Assembly (NCBI RefSeq): GCF_009910845.1
Contig: NZ_SIJB01000004.1
Coordinates: 62,001 to 126,000, forward strand
Length of the DNA: 64,000 bases
DNA from: Chengkuizengella marina
GTDB taxonomy: Bacteria; Bacillota; Bacilli; Paenibacillales; KCTC-33759
Direction: 5' to 3'
Shown here: piece by piece, positions 7,928-16,181 of the stretch
How positions within the stretch are numbered: the first letter of the stretch is position 1
How the letters are laid out: each line of letters begins with the position of its first letter
Notes under the pieces: generated by a model
Databases searched by the model: none
Told to the model about the DNA's origin: nothing
What the model saw: only the letters and a program-made list of their open reading frames with translations
Position numbers and translations under genes: made by a program

Positions 7928-8572
7928 ATGAGATCAAGAAGACAAACAATATGGCTTGTTTCTATGTTAAGTATTATGGTGGTGTTATCAGGTTATTATT
8001 TATTTTCAGAAGATGTAAATGAAATGGATACGTTAAATGAGTCTGTAATTAATGATATCAATGAGGGTGAATCTGAAATTGGGATGGATTCTACGAATAT
8101 TACTGAAGATGTTGATGGTAATTCATTAGAATGGTTAGAGGAAGTAGTGTCAGAAGAATCGATGAATGAGGAAACCGTTGCAAAAACAGATGAAGAGGTT
8201 TTACAGCAAATTCAGACGGAAGGATTAGGAGGAGATTATTACACTGCTGCTAAAATGCAAAGATTAGAAGACATGGAAAAAGAAATGGAAACTTTATTAG
8301 CAGTAGTAGCTACTTCAGATAATATGGAAACTTATACAAAAGCTTATGATGATATCCAAGCTATGGAGGACAAAGGGACAAAGGTTGATTATATTGAAGA
8401 GCAGTTAATGCAGACCTATCCAGAAGCAATGGTGACTGAGAAGGATGATCAATGGAAAGTAGAGATACAAACAAGTAAACTTGAAAAAAGCGAAGCAGTC
8501 TCTATTATAGATCTAGTAGTAAGTGAATTAGAGGTAAAGCCTGGTCAGGTATCAGTGAAAGTAAGACCATAA
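7928..8572 (+). CDS. spoIIIAH: Stage III sporulation protein AH
   Basis: SpoIIIAH is the mother-cell ring protein that binds SpoIIQ of the forespore. The 214 residues have one N-terminal membrane helix (about residues 9-27), an acidic linker, and the C-terminal ring-building domain with YYTAAKMQRLEDMEKEMETL and WKVEIQTSKLEKSEAVSIIDLV. The start ATG at 7928 follows TTAGGAGGTCTAACA. The region between spoIIIAG and this gene is longer than usual and holds two repeat copies. In Bacillus subtilis accB and accC follow; here a carboxypeptidase gene follows instead. Confidence 0.93.
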   Translation: MRSRRQTIWLVSMLSIMVVLSGYYLFSEDVNEMDTLNESVINDINEGESEIGMDSTNITEDVDGNSLEWLEEVVSEESMNEETVAKTDEEVLQQIQTEGLGGDYYTAAKMQRLEDMEKEMETLLAVVATSDNMETYTKAYDDIQAMEDKGTKVDYIEEQLMQTYPEAMVTEKDDQWKVEIQTSKLEKSEAVSIIDLVVSELEVKPGQVSVKVRP

Positions 8573-8603
8573 AGAATAGGAAAAAGATAAGAATCCTCAC
8601 TTA

Positions 8604-8633
8604 CCCATTTTATTTGGTGTAATGGGGGTTTTT
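8604..8633 (+). terminator. Probable terminator of spoIIIA
   Basis: CCCATT (8604-8609) pairs with AATGGG (8621-8626) and is followed by GGTTTTTA. The stem is short, so the call is modest, but it sits right behind the last operon gene. Confidence 0.5.
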
Positions 8634-8774
8634 ATTTATTTTAGTGTGTAAAAAATTAGACGGATTTCCTAAAAAATTAGCTTCAATTCCATATATTCAC
8701 ATATAAAAAATTTATGATGAATATGATGTTATGATGAATATGATAGTTTTGAATTCACTAGAAGGAGGATTAAT

Positions 8775-10673
8775 ATGAATGCATTTAAAGGTTATCGTTT
8801 ATGTTTTTCAGTGATTTTAATGTTTTGCTTAGTTGCAACACCGCTCATTACACCAGTATCTTTAATCGTTGATGCAAATTCAGAGGTGCAAAACAAGGAA
8901 GCAGAAGGCCCGCTTATGTTCAGAATTGATAATGTATCTACAAAGGAACAACGAACTGAAATTGCTAGGACTGGTGTTGTCATTGAAGAAATTGGTGAAA
9001 ATTATGTCATTGTTATCGCACATCCCACAGAAGTGAAAGATTTAAAGAAATTAAATTTCTCTCTAACTGAACAAATGACGAATGATCAATTTCAAGCTTT
9101 GGATTTCCCTAATTCAGATAGTGGCTATCACAATTATCAGGAGATGGTAGATGTGATTGATCAAGCCGCACTGGATCATCCAAATATTCTTGAGAAATTT
9201 AGTATTGGTCAATCATACGAAGGCAGGGAGTTATGGGCTGTTAAAATTAGTGATAATCCATCTGTGGATGAAGATGAAGCAGAAGTTTTATACACTGGTC
9301 TTCATCATGCTCGTGAACACTTAACCGTAGAAATGACATTGTATTTAATGAATCTATTTACGGATGAGTATGGTACGAATTCAGAAGTTACAAACTTAGT
9401 AGATAATAGAGAGATTTTTCTTGTATTTAACTTAAATCCAGACGGTGGAGAATATGATATAAGAAATGGGAGCTATGATTTCTGGCGTAAAAATCGTCAA
9501 CTTAATAGTGGTTCTAGTTATGTAGGCACAGATTTAAATCGAAATTATGGATACAGATGGGGATGTTGTGGGGGATCAAGCGGTAACACAAGTAGTGATA
9601 CATACCGTGGAACTAGTCCATTTTCTGCCCCAGAAACAAATGCATTAAGAAACTTTGTTGATAGTAGAATCATTGATGGTAAAATGCAAATTACAACAGC
9701 AGTAAGTTTCCATACGTATGGAGAATTAATATTATATCCATATGGTTACACTTATACGGATGTACCGAGTGATATGACACAGGATGATCATGATGTTATG
9801 GTAACGTTAGCCAATCAGATGGCGAATATGAATGGTTATACTCCTCAACAATCTAGTGAATTATATATAACAGATGGTGATATGACAGATTGGACATATG
9901 GAGAACATAAAATCATGTCATTTACGTATGAAATGTATCCTACATCTTCTAATCCAGGATTTTATCCGCCAGATGAAATTATTCAAAGAGAAACTGAACG
10001 AAACCGTGATGCTATACTATACTTAACTGATAAAGCAGATTGTCCTTATGATGTTATTGGCAAAGCTTCACAATATTGTGGAGGAGATGGTGGAGGAGAG
10101 ACAGAAATCGTATTTGAAGATGATTTTGAAACGGATAAAGGTTGGACTTCAGATCCAAATGGAACTGATACAGCCACAACAGGTATGTGGGAAAGAGCAA
10201 ATCCTGAAACAACTAGTTATAGCGGAACGAAACAGCAAGGAACAACAACAAGTGGAAGCTATGATCTTGTAACAGGAGGAAGTGCAGGCAGTTCTGTAGG
10301 TGCGAATGATATCGATAGTGGTGATACTACTATTGTTTCACCTGACATCACATTACCTACAGATGGAAATTTATCCGTATCGTTCTCTTATTATTTTAGC
10401 CATTATTCCAATGCCACCAGTGCAGATTATTTCAGATTAAGTGTAGTTCAAGAGAATGGATCTGTGGATACAATATTTGAAGACCTAGGAGCAGGGATTG
10501 ATCAAGATGCAAACTGGTCTTTCCAATCTGTTGATTTGACTTCCTACGCAGGTCAAACCATTCAACTCCAATTTGAAGCAGCAGATGCAAGTAGTGGAAG
10601 TCTTGTTGAAGCTGGAGTAGACGATGTGAAAGTAGAAAAAGAAGTAGTTACTTCAAATGTAACTATAGATTAG
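8775..10673 (+). CDS. Secreted zinc carboxypeptidase (M14) with C-terminal beta-sandwich-like domain
   Basis: The 632-residue protein starts with a signal peptide (about residues 1-33). A short prodomain precedes the M14 domain (about 115-425). The zinc motif HARE (His178, Glu181), the third ligand His313 in SFHTYGE and the catalytic Glu386 in FTYEMYP are all present, so the enzyme should be an active exopeptidase outside the cell. Residues about 440-632 form a second domain beginning [12 protein letters not shown]. It is nearly the same as the C-terminal domain of the subtilase at 32360-34108 and probably serves binding or anchoring. The start ATG follows AGAAGGAGGATTAAT. The gene is single and has its own terminator. 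Confidence 0.92.
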   Translation: MNAFKGYRLCFSVILMFCLVATPLITPVSLIVDANSEVQNKEAEGPLMFRIDNVSTKEQRTEIARTGVVIEEIGENYVIVIAHPTEVKDLKKLNFSLTEQMTNDQFQALDFPNSDSGYHNYQEMVDVIDQAALDHPNILEKFSIGQSYEGRELWAVKISDNPSVDEDEAEVLYTGLHHAREHLTVEMTLYLMNLFTDEYGTNSEVTNLVDNREIFLVFNLNPDGGEYDIRNGSYDFWRKNRQLNSGSSYVGTDLNRNYGYRWGCCGGSSGNTSSDTYRGTSPFSAPETNALRNFVDSRIIDGKMQITTAVSFHTYGELILYPYGYTYTDVPSDMTQDDHDVMVTLANQMANMNGYTPQQSSELYITDGDMTDWTYGEHKIMSFTYEMYPTSSNPGFYPPDEIIQRETERNRDAILYLTDKADCPYDVIGKASQYCGGDGGGETEIVFEDDFETDKGWTSDPNGTDTATTGMWERANPETTSYSGTKQQGTTTSGSYDLVTGGSAGSSVGANDIDSGDTTIVSPDITLPTDGNLSVSFSYYFSHYSNATSADYFRLSVVQENGSVDTIFEDLGAGIDQDANWSFQSVDLTSYAGQTIQLQFEAADASSGSLVEAGVDDVKVEKEVVTSNVTID

Positions 10674-10684
10674 TATTACAATAA

Positions 10685-10725
10685 TAAAAAGCTGTTTCCT
10701 TTTTTAAAGGTAAGCAGCTTTTTTA
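10685..10725 (+). terminator. Rho-independent terminator of the M14 gene
   Basis: AAAAGCTG (10687-10694 region) pairs with CAGCTTTT (10715-10722), with additional pairing TCCTTT/AAAGG inside, and a run of six T follows. Confidence 0.85.
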
Positions 10726-10890
10726 TGTGTTGGTAAGTATGATATGCACCTAAAATAATTCTTCATCTTTTTCAATTCTATATGTATCTAATACTTTGTC
10801 CTCATATTTTATAAAAATAAAAATATATTTTTATAAAGACTAGCTTAGTGTCCTAATCAACAACTTACACTTAGCTATGGGGGGATTTTT

Positions 10891-11184
10891 ATGAAATTTC
10901 GTTTTATTTATGTTCTTACTTTTGCTTTATATCTACTTTATGTTTTGTTTAGTTCATTTCAATTGATTGTCAATAATGTAAGTTTTATAAGTTGGATCGT
11001 TTCAAGTACAGGTGGGGGATTGCTATTATATGTATTTTCAAAAATATATCATAAAAAATCTTATCAAGAAGATATGAGACAAAGTACAAATGGGGATGTT
11101 CTTTTTATTTGTCTTTGCCTCTTTCTTATTATCATCATCATACTGAAAATATTAACTAGGTTAAGTGGGGCGGTATATTGGTGA
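10891..11184 (+). CDS. Small membrane protein of unknown function
   Basis: This 97-residue protein has three hydrophobic helices (about residues 4-24, 30-48 and 70-88) with a basic, hydrophilic loop KIYHKKSYQEDMRQS between the second and third. I do not recognise the family. Support for a real gene comes from a strong GGGGGGA ribosome site at 10878-10884, the ATG start and the good membrane-protein composition. It converges with the flavoprotein gene; only five bases separate their stops. Confidence 0.6.
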   Translation: MKFRFIYVLTFALYLLYVLFSSFQLIVNNVSFISWIVSSTGGGLLLYVFSKIYHKKSYQEDMRQSTNGDVLFICLCLFLIIIIILKILTRLSGAVYW

Positions 11185-11189
11185 ATTTA

Positions 11190-12467
11190 TCAACAAGATC
11201 CCACAGAAGATTCTTTTTTTACATTAGAGATACTACACACACCTGTTCCTGGTAACTCTAATTGAACTTGTTTAGCACTTTCAAAATCTCCTGTTAAATA
11301 AGCAACAACAGATCGAGCTTGCTCATATCCAGTAGCTAATAAGAAAGTAGGTGCTCTACCATAACTTTTAGATCCTATAATATAAAAGTCCTCTTCAGGT
11401 TGTCGCAACTCTTTTTCCCCATGTGGTCTAACTGTTCCACAGCTATGAATATTAGGGTCAATCAATTCAGCTAAATCAGGTACAGACTCTAGGGAAGAAT
11501 CGCTTGCATATCTTATTTCTCTTAGCATATTAAAATTTGGTCTTGAACCTGTATTTGAAATAATTTCATCAATCTCATTTATCGTATAATTTTGATCATT
11601 TTTTACACCTAAAACACTTAATTTATGATTTGTTCCATTTTGAACGGAGTGAATAAACATGGGTGTATGAACTATGATTTTTTCATTTTGTATAAGCTTT
11701 TGAATTTTCGTTCCTAGCTCACCTCGTGCTGGTAATTCATCATTTTCCTTTCCATCACTAACTGTTTTTTTTCTAAGAGCCCAAACTAGTTTTGTATTTT
11801 CATTTTTCTCTTGAAGTTTAGCAAGCTCTAAAAGAGCATTAATTGCTGAATGACCCCCGCCTATAACTAGTGTTGTCTTCCCTTCATATCGATTTCGATC
11901 CTTATCCAACACATCAGGGATGCCATAATAAATTTGGTTTTTTACTTTCTTTTCACCTTCTGCATGAATGCCTCCAGAACCGATAGGATTTGGATTCTGC
12001 CATGTTCCAGTAGCATCAATGACTGCTTTTGCTTCATACATTTTGTATTCATTACTTTCTTGAACATGAATCATAAATGGAATCTTCTCTCGTCCACTTG
12101 ATTTTACTTTATCTAATCCTTTTCTACCAATAGATATCACCTTACTATTCAAATGAATATGTGGTTTAAACTCAGGTAGGTTAGATAATGGTTTTAAATA
12201 TTTTGAAACAATCTCACCGCCTAAAGGTAACTCATCATCTAATGGAAGGGGGATTTCGTGTTTTAATAATAAATCCTTTGCTGCTTTATCTATGTTATAT
12301 TTCCAAGGTGAAAATAAACGTACGTGATGATAATCTAAAAAATTTGTACCTACTTCATTTCCTAATTCAAATAAAATGAACGATTCATTTTGTTGTACTA
12401 AATGTGCTGCGGCTGCCAAACCAACAGGCCCTCCACCAATAATTGCAACTGGTAAATTGTTATTCAT
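11190..12467 (-). CDS. FAD/NAD(P)-dependent flavoprotein, ArsO/FMO-like
   Basis: The 425 residues contain an N-terminal FAD-binding Rossmann motif (VAIIGGGPVGLAAAAHL) and a second nucleotide motif TLVIGGGHSAINALLEL near residue 205. A late block ISNTGSRPNFNMLREI is typical of pyridine-nucleotide flavoproteins related to flavin monooxygenases. I chose the ATG at 12467, seven bases behind GGAGGT; the ATGs at 12482 and 12473 overlap that site. The gene lies downstream of a tiny Cys-rich gene and three ArsR-type operators, so a role in arsenic or metalloid stress (ArsO-like) is inferred. Substrate is unknown, and thiol-disulfide or amine oxidation cannot be excluded. Confidence 0.75.
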   Translation of the reverse strand: MNNNLPVAIIGGGPVGLAAAAHLVQQNESFILFELGNEVGTNFLDYHHVRLFSPWKYNIDKAAKDLLLKHEIPLPLDDELPLGGEIVSKYLKPLSNLPEFKPHIHLNSKVISIGRKGLDKVKSSGREKIPFMIHVQESNEYKMYEAKAVIDATGTWQNPNPIGSGGIHAEGEKKVKNQIYYGIPDVLDKDRNRYEGKTTLVIGGGHSAINALLELAKLQEKNENTKLVWALRKKTVSDGKENDELPARGELGTKIQKLIQNEKIIVHTPMFIHSVQNGTNHKLSVLGVKNDQNYTINEIDEIISNTGSRPNFNMLREIRYASDSSLESVPDLAELIDPNIHSCGTVRPHGEKELRQPEEDFYIIGSKSYGRAPTFLLATGYEQARSVVAYLTGDFESAKQVQLELPGTGVCSISNVKKESSVGSC

Positions 12468-12509
12468 AGTCATGACCTCCATTCATATTTTAAAAGAGAT
12501 AAATATATA

Positions 12510-12525
12510 ATCAAAAAAAATTGAT
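12510..12525. promoter_or_regulatory. ArsR-type operator palindrome 1
   Basis: The 16-base palindrome ATCAAAAAAAATTGAT has half-sites ATCAA and TTGAT six bases apart. This is the known ArsR/SmtB operator pattern in Bacillales. It lies between the Cys-rich gene and the flavoprotein. A related half-site AAAAAATTGAT follows at about 12534-12544. Confidence 0.7.
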
Positions 12526-12593
12526 TTAATAAACAAAAAATTGATTTCTATTTTTTCAGATACTATATATAATTAGAAATAGTTACATCTGAG

Positions 12594-12728
12594 TTACAAT
12601 CGCATCCGTCCAGCAGACTTTGCTTCTTCATCTGCAGCACAGCAAGCGTCAACATTTGTGGAGGGAGGTCCACCGCAACACTCTTTTGAAGCATGTTCAC
12701 GTACATCTTTTTCCAAATGATTACTCAC
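12594..12728 (-). CDS. Tiny Cys-rich protein (ars-locus type), possibly frameshifted at its end
   Basis: The frame encodes 44 residues from the GTG at 12728, or 46 from the ATG at 12734. The GTG is preferred because it is seven bases from GGAGG, whereas the ATG nearly touches it. The protein has two Cys pairs, in KECCGGPP and DACCAADEEAK, and could bind arsenite or a similar metal. Small proteins of this look occur in arsenic-resistance loci and, as I recall, usually end in a further Cys-x-Cys. Here the frame ends AKSAGRMRL, but a shift of one base after the SAG codons would read GCDCNSD, restoring Cys-x-Cys. That suggests a recent frameshift or a sequencing error. Confidence 0.6.
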   Translation of the reverse strand: MSNHLEKDVREHASKECCGGPPSTNVDACCAADEEAKSAGRMRL

Positions 12729-12784
12729 ATTCATTCCTCCTATTCACTAATTATTTACAATTTAAAAAAAGGAAAATTTTATTA

Positions 12785-12800
12785 ATCAAAAAAAATTGAT
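12785..12800. promoter_or_regulatory. ArsR-type operator palindrome 2
   Basis: This is an exact second copy of ATCAAAAAAAATTGAT. It sits eight bases downstream of the -10 element of the minus-strand promoter at 12808-12836, over the expected transcription start. Confidence 0.8.
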
Positions 12801-12807
12801 ATAAATT

Positions 12808-12836
12808 ATGTTACCTTCCAATCCTATATTTGTCAA
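12808..12836 (-). promoter_or_regulatory. Sigma-A promoter of the Cys-rich/flavoprotein operon
   Basis: On the minus strand a perfect TTGACA (12836-12831) is followed after 17 bases by TAACAT (12813-12808). The start codon lies about 80 bp further on. Identical ArsR-type palindromes lie on both sides of this promoter. Confidence 0.75.
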
Positions 12837-12842
12837 TAATAA

Positions 12843-12858
12843 ATCAAAAAAAATTGAT
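12843..12858. promoter_or_regulatory. ArsR-type operator palindrome 3
   Basis: This is the third exact copy of ATCAAAAAAAATTGAT. It lies just upstream of the -35 element of the minus-strand promoter, 58 bp (centre to centre) from copy 2. It is also about 130 bp in front of the plus-strand lipoprotein gene, but no promoter for that gene overlaps it clearly. Confidence 0.75.
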
Positions 12859-12988
12859 TTAATATAATGATAAGAGAATTTTATCCCCTTTTCTTTTTAT
12901 TTAGACCTCCCTTCAATCTCCTGTTTATACCTATAATGAATACAAGAATCAAATTGTTATTAAAGAATATCTTAAGGAGGGTCAAGAA

Positions 12989-14371
12989 GTGAAAAAAATA
13001 TTATTAATACTTATGATGGTTACGTTTGTAAGTTCTATTGTATTAGCTGGTTGTAGTAGTAGTAGTGAATCAGGTACAGGGGAGACTTCAACAGATGGAG
13101 TTAAGGATAAAGCAATTGATGAGTCTGCCAAAGTAGAAGAAGATAATCAAGAAACAATTACACTTACTTTACGTCATACCCAAATAGGTGAAGGGAAACA
13201 GAGTCGTTTGGTGCTTTTGGAAGATGCAGTAGCGGATGCAGAGAGCAAATTGGAACATGTCACATATGAACTAGAAGCTGTTGATCATGAAGTTAATCGT
13301 TTTGATAAGTTACCAGCTGAAATGGCTGCAGGGAATCAACCAGATATTTTTGATTTATTTGGAGGAGCGGATACCATTAGATACGCTAAAGCAGATCGAT
13401 TACTTTCTTTGAACAGTATTTTAGAAGAACTCGGTTTAATAGATCAATTTATTGAACTGAATGAATTTACGGTTGACGGTGAGGTTTATGGTCTCCCAAT
13501 TGGAGGTTTTACGGAAGGGTATTTTTATAGTAAACCCATTTTTGAAGAACTTGGAGTGAAGCCTCCATCCACGTGGGATGAATTAGAAGACATTGCTTTA
13601 AAATCAAAAGAATCCGGTTATGTACCATTTGCAATGGCTGCACAAGGTGCATGGGTACCTATGATGACAATGAACACGCTTGTGGGTCACTCTGCAGGAC
13701 CTGATTCCATTCAGGGTTTACTTAACGGAACACACAAATGGACAGATCCAGAAATGGTCTCAGCTTTTGAACTTCTGCAAGATTTCGTAAAAAAAGATTA
13801 CTTTAAACGAGGTTCGCTAGGTTTAGATTATGGTGAGCAGCGTAATCAGTTAATTGCTGGTGAAGCAGTTATGATGTTCGATGGCAGCTGGACTAGTTCT
13901 GTCTTTACAGATCCGGAACAAGCAGGTGATATGATTGGAGATATTGGTTACTTCGGAATGCCAGGTGTACCAAATGGTGTTGGTGACCAAACAGCAGTAA
14001 ACGCTGGTTTTTCAAATGGATACGGTTTTTCATCAACCATTGCAGACGATGACAAAAAATTAGAAGCAGTAAAACAATTTATTAAAAGTATGTACAACGA
14101 AGAAATGCAAAAAAGAGGTCTTATTGAAGATAATGTACTTCCATCAATGAAAGTTGCGGATTTATCAGGAGTAGACCCATTAATGTCAGAAATTATTGAA
14201 GTGATGAATTCCGCTGGGGGAGCTTTTCCAGCAATTGATGGGGTTATACAAGCAGAAGTGAATACAATATTGGGGGAAGGTATACAACGAATTCTTGGTG
14301 ATGATGTTGATCCACTGGAAATGTTAGAAAAAGTGCAGCAAGTACAAGAAAAAGCCAATCAAGAAAGCTAA
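12989..14371 (+). CDS. Sugar ABC transporter substrate-binding lipoprotein
   Basis: This 460-residue protein is an extracytoplasmic solute receptor of the carbohydrate family (CUT1, SBP family 1). A lipoprotein signal ends in LAGC with the lipidated Cys at residue 22. The mature part shows DIFDLFGGADTIRYAKADRLLSL, the usual loop EVYGLPIGGFTEGYFYSKPIFEELGVKPPSTWDE, and ELIAGEAVMMFDGSW. The start is GTG at 12989 behind AAGGAGGGT. A terminator follows it, so the receptor may be made in excess of the permeases. Downstream genes (GH3 hexosaminidase) suggest an N-acetylglucosamine-containing or beta-linked oligosaccharide as substrate; this is inference. Confidence 0.9.
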   Translation: MKKILLILMMVTFVSSIVLAGCSSSSESGTGETSTDGVKDKAIDESAKVEEDNQETITLTLRHTQIGEGKQSRLVLLEDAVADAESKLEHVTYELEAVDHEVNRFDKLPAEMAAGNQPDIFDLFGGADTIRYAKADRLLSLNSILEELGLIDQFIELNEFTVDGEVYGLPIGGFTEGYFYSKPIFEELGVKPPSTWDELEDIALKSKESGYVPFAMAAQGAWVPMMTMNTLVGHSAGPDSIQGLLNGTHKWTDPEMVSAFELLQDFVKKDYFKRGSLGLDYGEQRNQLIAGEAVMMFDGSWTSSVFTDPEQAGDMIGDIGYFGMPGVPNGVGDQTAVNAGFSNGYGFSSTIADDDKKLEAVKQFIKSMYNEEMQKRGLIEDNVLPSMKVADLSGVDPLMSEIIEVMNSAGGAFPAIDGVIQAEVNTILGEGIQRILGDDVDPLEMLEKVQQVQEKANQES

Positions 14372-14379
14372 ATTTAATC

Positions 14380-14414
14380 ACCACCTTCAACAATTTGATA
14401 GAAGGTGGTTTTTA
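14380..14414 (+). terminator. Intra-operon terminator between receptor and permeases
   Basis: ACCACCTTC (14380-14388) pairs perfectly with GAAGGTGGT (14401-14409), followed by TTTTTA. Such partial terminators are common behind binding-protein genes. Confidence 0.85.
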
Positions 14415-14483
14415 TAAAACTTGTAACAATATGGAAAAGTTCTATTTCTTTTGAGGGTTAATATAGAATTGGAGTGGACTCTG

Positions 14484-15362
14484 ATGAACAAAACATTAAA
14501 AAACCCCATAGTTTACATTTTATTTTTACTACCTACGATATTACTTTATTGTTTATTTATGGGTATGCCTGTCATTCAAGCCTTTTATTACGGTTTTACG
14601 GATTGGGATGGGTTAAATCCACCCATTTTTAATGGGATAGAAAATTTCAGAGAAGCCTTTACTGATTCAGATTTCTGGTTGTCAGTCTTAAACAATATTT
14701 ACTTTATTTTATTTTCAATTGTAATACAGCTTCCTATAATTATCTTTCTATCGTTATTAATTAGCCAAGTAAAAAGATTTAAAGCTTTTTATAAAACTGC
14801 GGTATTCATTCCTTCTATTTTGTCTACAGCTGTTATTGGTATATTATGGGGGTTTATTTATGAACCGGATTCAGGTTTGTTAAATCAATTTTTAGCACTT
14901 TTTGGAGTTGAAAAAATATATTGGTTATCTGATAAAAGTACGGCTATGATCTCTATTTTAATTACAAATGCATGGCAATGGACGGGTTTTTATGTTGTAT
15001 TAATTTTAGCAGCGATATTAGGAATACCAAAAGATTTGTTGGAGCAGGCAGAAATTGATGGGGCGACAAATTGGAATAAATCTACTAGAATTATTATACC
15101 TTTAATTCGTCCCATTATTATTGTAGTGATGTTATTGTCAATAGCAGGAGCTATGAAAGCGTTAGATATAGTGTGGGTGATGACCGAAGGTGGACCATTT
15201 GGAACAACAGACGTGATGGCAACTTATATGATTAAAGAAGCTTTTCGTGAATATCAGTATGGTTATGGAAATGCAATCGCGATCCTTATTTTTATATTTA
15301 CACTTGTGATCACAGGATTATTTCAATGGAGCACAAAAAATAATGAGAGGATTGAATACTAA
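14484..15362 (+). CDS. Sugar ABC transporter permease (MalF/UgpA type)
   Basis: The 292-residue membrane protein has six predicted helices and the EAA loop EQAEIDGATNWNKSTRIIIPLIRP, where the ATPase docks. The N-terminal LLPTILLYCLFMGMPVIQAFYYGFTDW is typical of the first CUT1 permease. I chose the ATG at 14484, about ten bases behind GGAG; a GTT/ATG-led longer frame to 14451 has no ribosome site. The stop overlaps the ATG of the next permease, so the pair is translationally coupled. Confidence 0.9.
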   Translation: MNKTLKNPIVYILFLLPTILLYCLFMGMPVIQAFYYGFTDWDGLNPPIFNGIENFREAFTDSDFWLSVLNNIYFILFSIVIQLPIIIFLSLLISQVKRFKAFYKTAVFIPSILSTAVIGILWGFIYEPDSGLLNQFLALFGVEKIYWLSDKSTAMISILITNAWQWTGFYVVLILAAILGIPKDLLEQAEIDGATNWNKSTRIIIPLIRPIIIVVMLLSIAGAMKALDIVWVMTEGGPFGTTDVMATYMIKEAFREYQYGYGNAIAILIFIFTLVITGLFQWSTKNNERIEY

Positions 15363-16180
15363 TGAAAAAAATCCTTTCTCATATTATATTAATGTTGTAT
15401 ATACTTATAATAATCATACCTTTTATTTTTGTACTATTCTCCTCTTTAAAAGAAAACAATATTGAAATTGTAACAGACCCTTGGGGCATCCCTTCTTCTT
15501 TGCATTTTGACAACTATGTAATGGCTTGGAATAATGCAAAAATCGGTACTTATTTTTTTAATAGTTTTTATATTTCTGTCATTGCATCTGTTATCACTTT
15601 AGGATTTGGAGCTGCAACATCTTATGCACTTACTAGAATGAAGTTTATCAACCTTAGTAAATTCTTTTATACGTTTATTTTATTTGGTCTCGTAATTCCT
15701 ACTGGGTCTTTGTTAGTACCACTTTATAAGTTAATTACGGATTTACATTTATATAATACACATTTAGCTTTAATCTTCCCATATGCAACCTTCGCTTTGC
15801 CTGTTTCTATTTATATCATCTGTGCTTTTATGCGAGCGATTCCAAGTGAATTAGAAGAAGCGGCTATGATAGACGGGTTAGGTGCATTAGGATTATTTAC
15901 TAGAATTGTATTACCAATCTCTATACCTCCCCTTGTCACAGTATTTATTCTAAATTTTCTTGGAAACTGGAATGAGTTTGTTATGGCAAACTTTTATTTA
16001 TCAAGTGAAAATTTAAGAACATTACCAGTTGGTATGGTAGGGTTCAGAGATGCTTTTAATACTAATTATGCTCAGTTATCTGCGGGAATTATGTTTAGTG
16101 TTGTACCCGTACTCATCATCTATAGTATTTTACAGGAAAAAATTATTGAAGGGGTAACTGCTGGCAGCGTGAAAGGATAG
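15362..16180 (+). CDS. Sugar ABC transporter permease (MalG/UgpE type)
   Basis: The second CUT1 permease has 272 residues and six helices. It carries the EAA loop EEAAMIDGLGALGLFTRIVLPIS and the conserved periplasm-side segment PWGIPSSLHFDNYVMAWNNAKIG. It overlaps the stop of the first permease (TAATGA). No ATPase gene accompanies the permeases, which is usual in Bacillales where a shared MsmX-type ATPase serves many sugar transporters. Confidence 0.9.
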   Translation: MKKILSHIILMLYILIIIIPFIFVLFSSLKENNIEIVTDPWGIPSSLHFDNYVMAWNNAKIGTYFFNSFYISVIASVITLGFGAATSYALTRMKFINLSKFFYTFILFGLVIPTGSLLVPLYKLITDLHLYNTHLALIFPYATFALPVSIYIICAFMRAIPSELEEAAMIDGLGALGLFTRIVLPISIPPLVTVFILNFLGNWNEFVMANFYLSSENLRTLPVGMVGFRDAFNTNYAQLSAGIMFSVVPVLIIYSILQEKIIEGVTAGSVKG

Positions 16181-16181
16181 G

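Noticed and set aside
8712-8750. Short direct repeat of ATGATGAATATGAT before the M14 gene
   Set aside because: Low complexity, two partial copies only; probably chance in AT-rich DNA.
12843-12988. ArsR-type palindrome 3 as operator of the sugar receptor gene
   Set aside because: The copy is adjacent to the -35 of the opposite promoter, and no receptor promoter overlaps it; sugar genes are better explained by the YesM/YesN pair.
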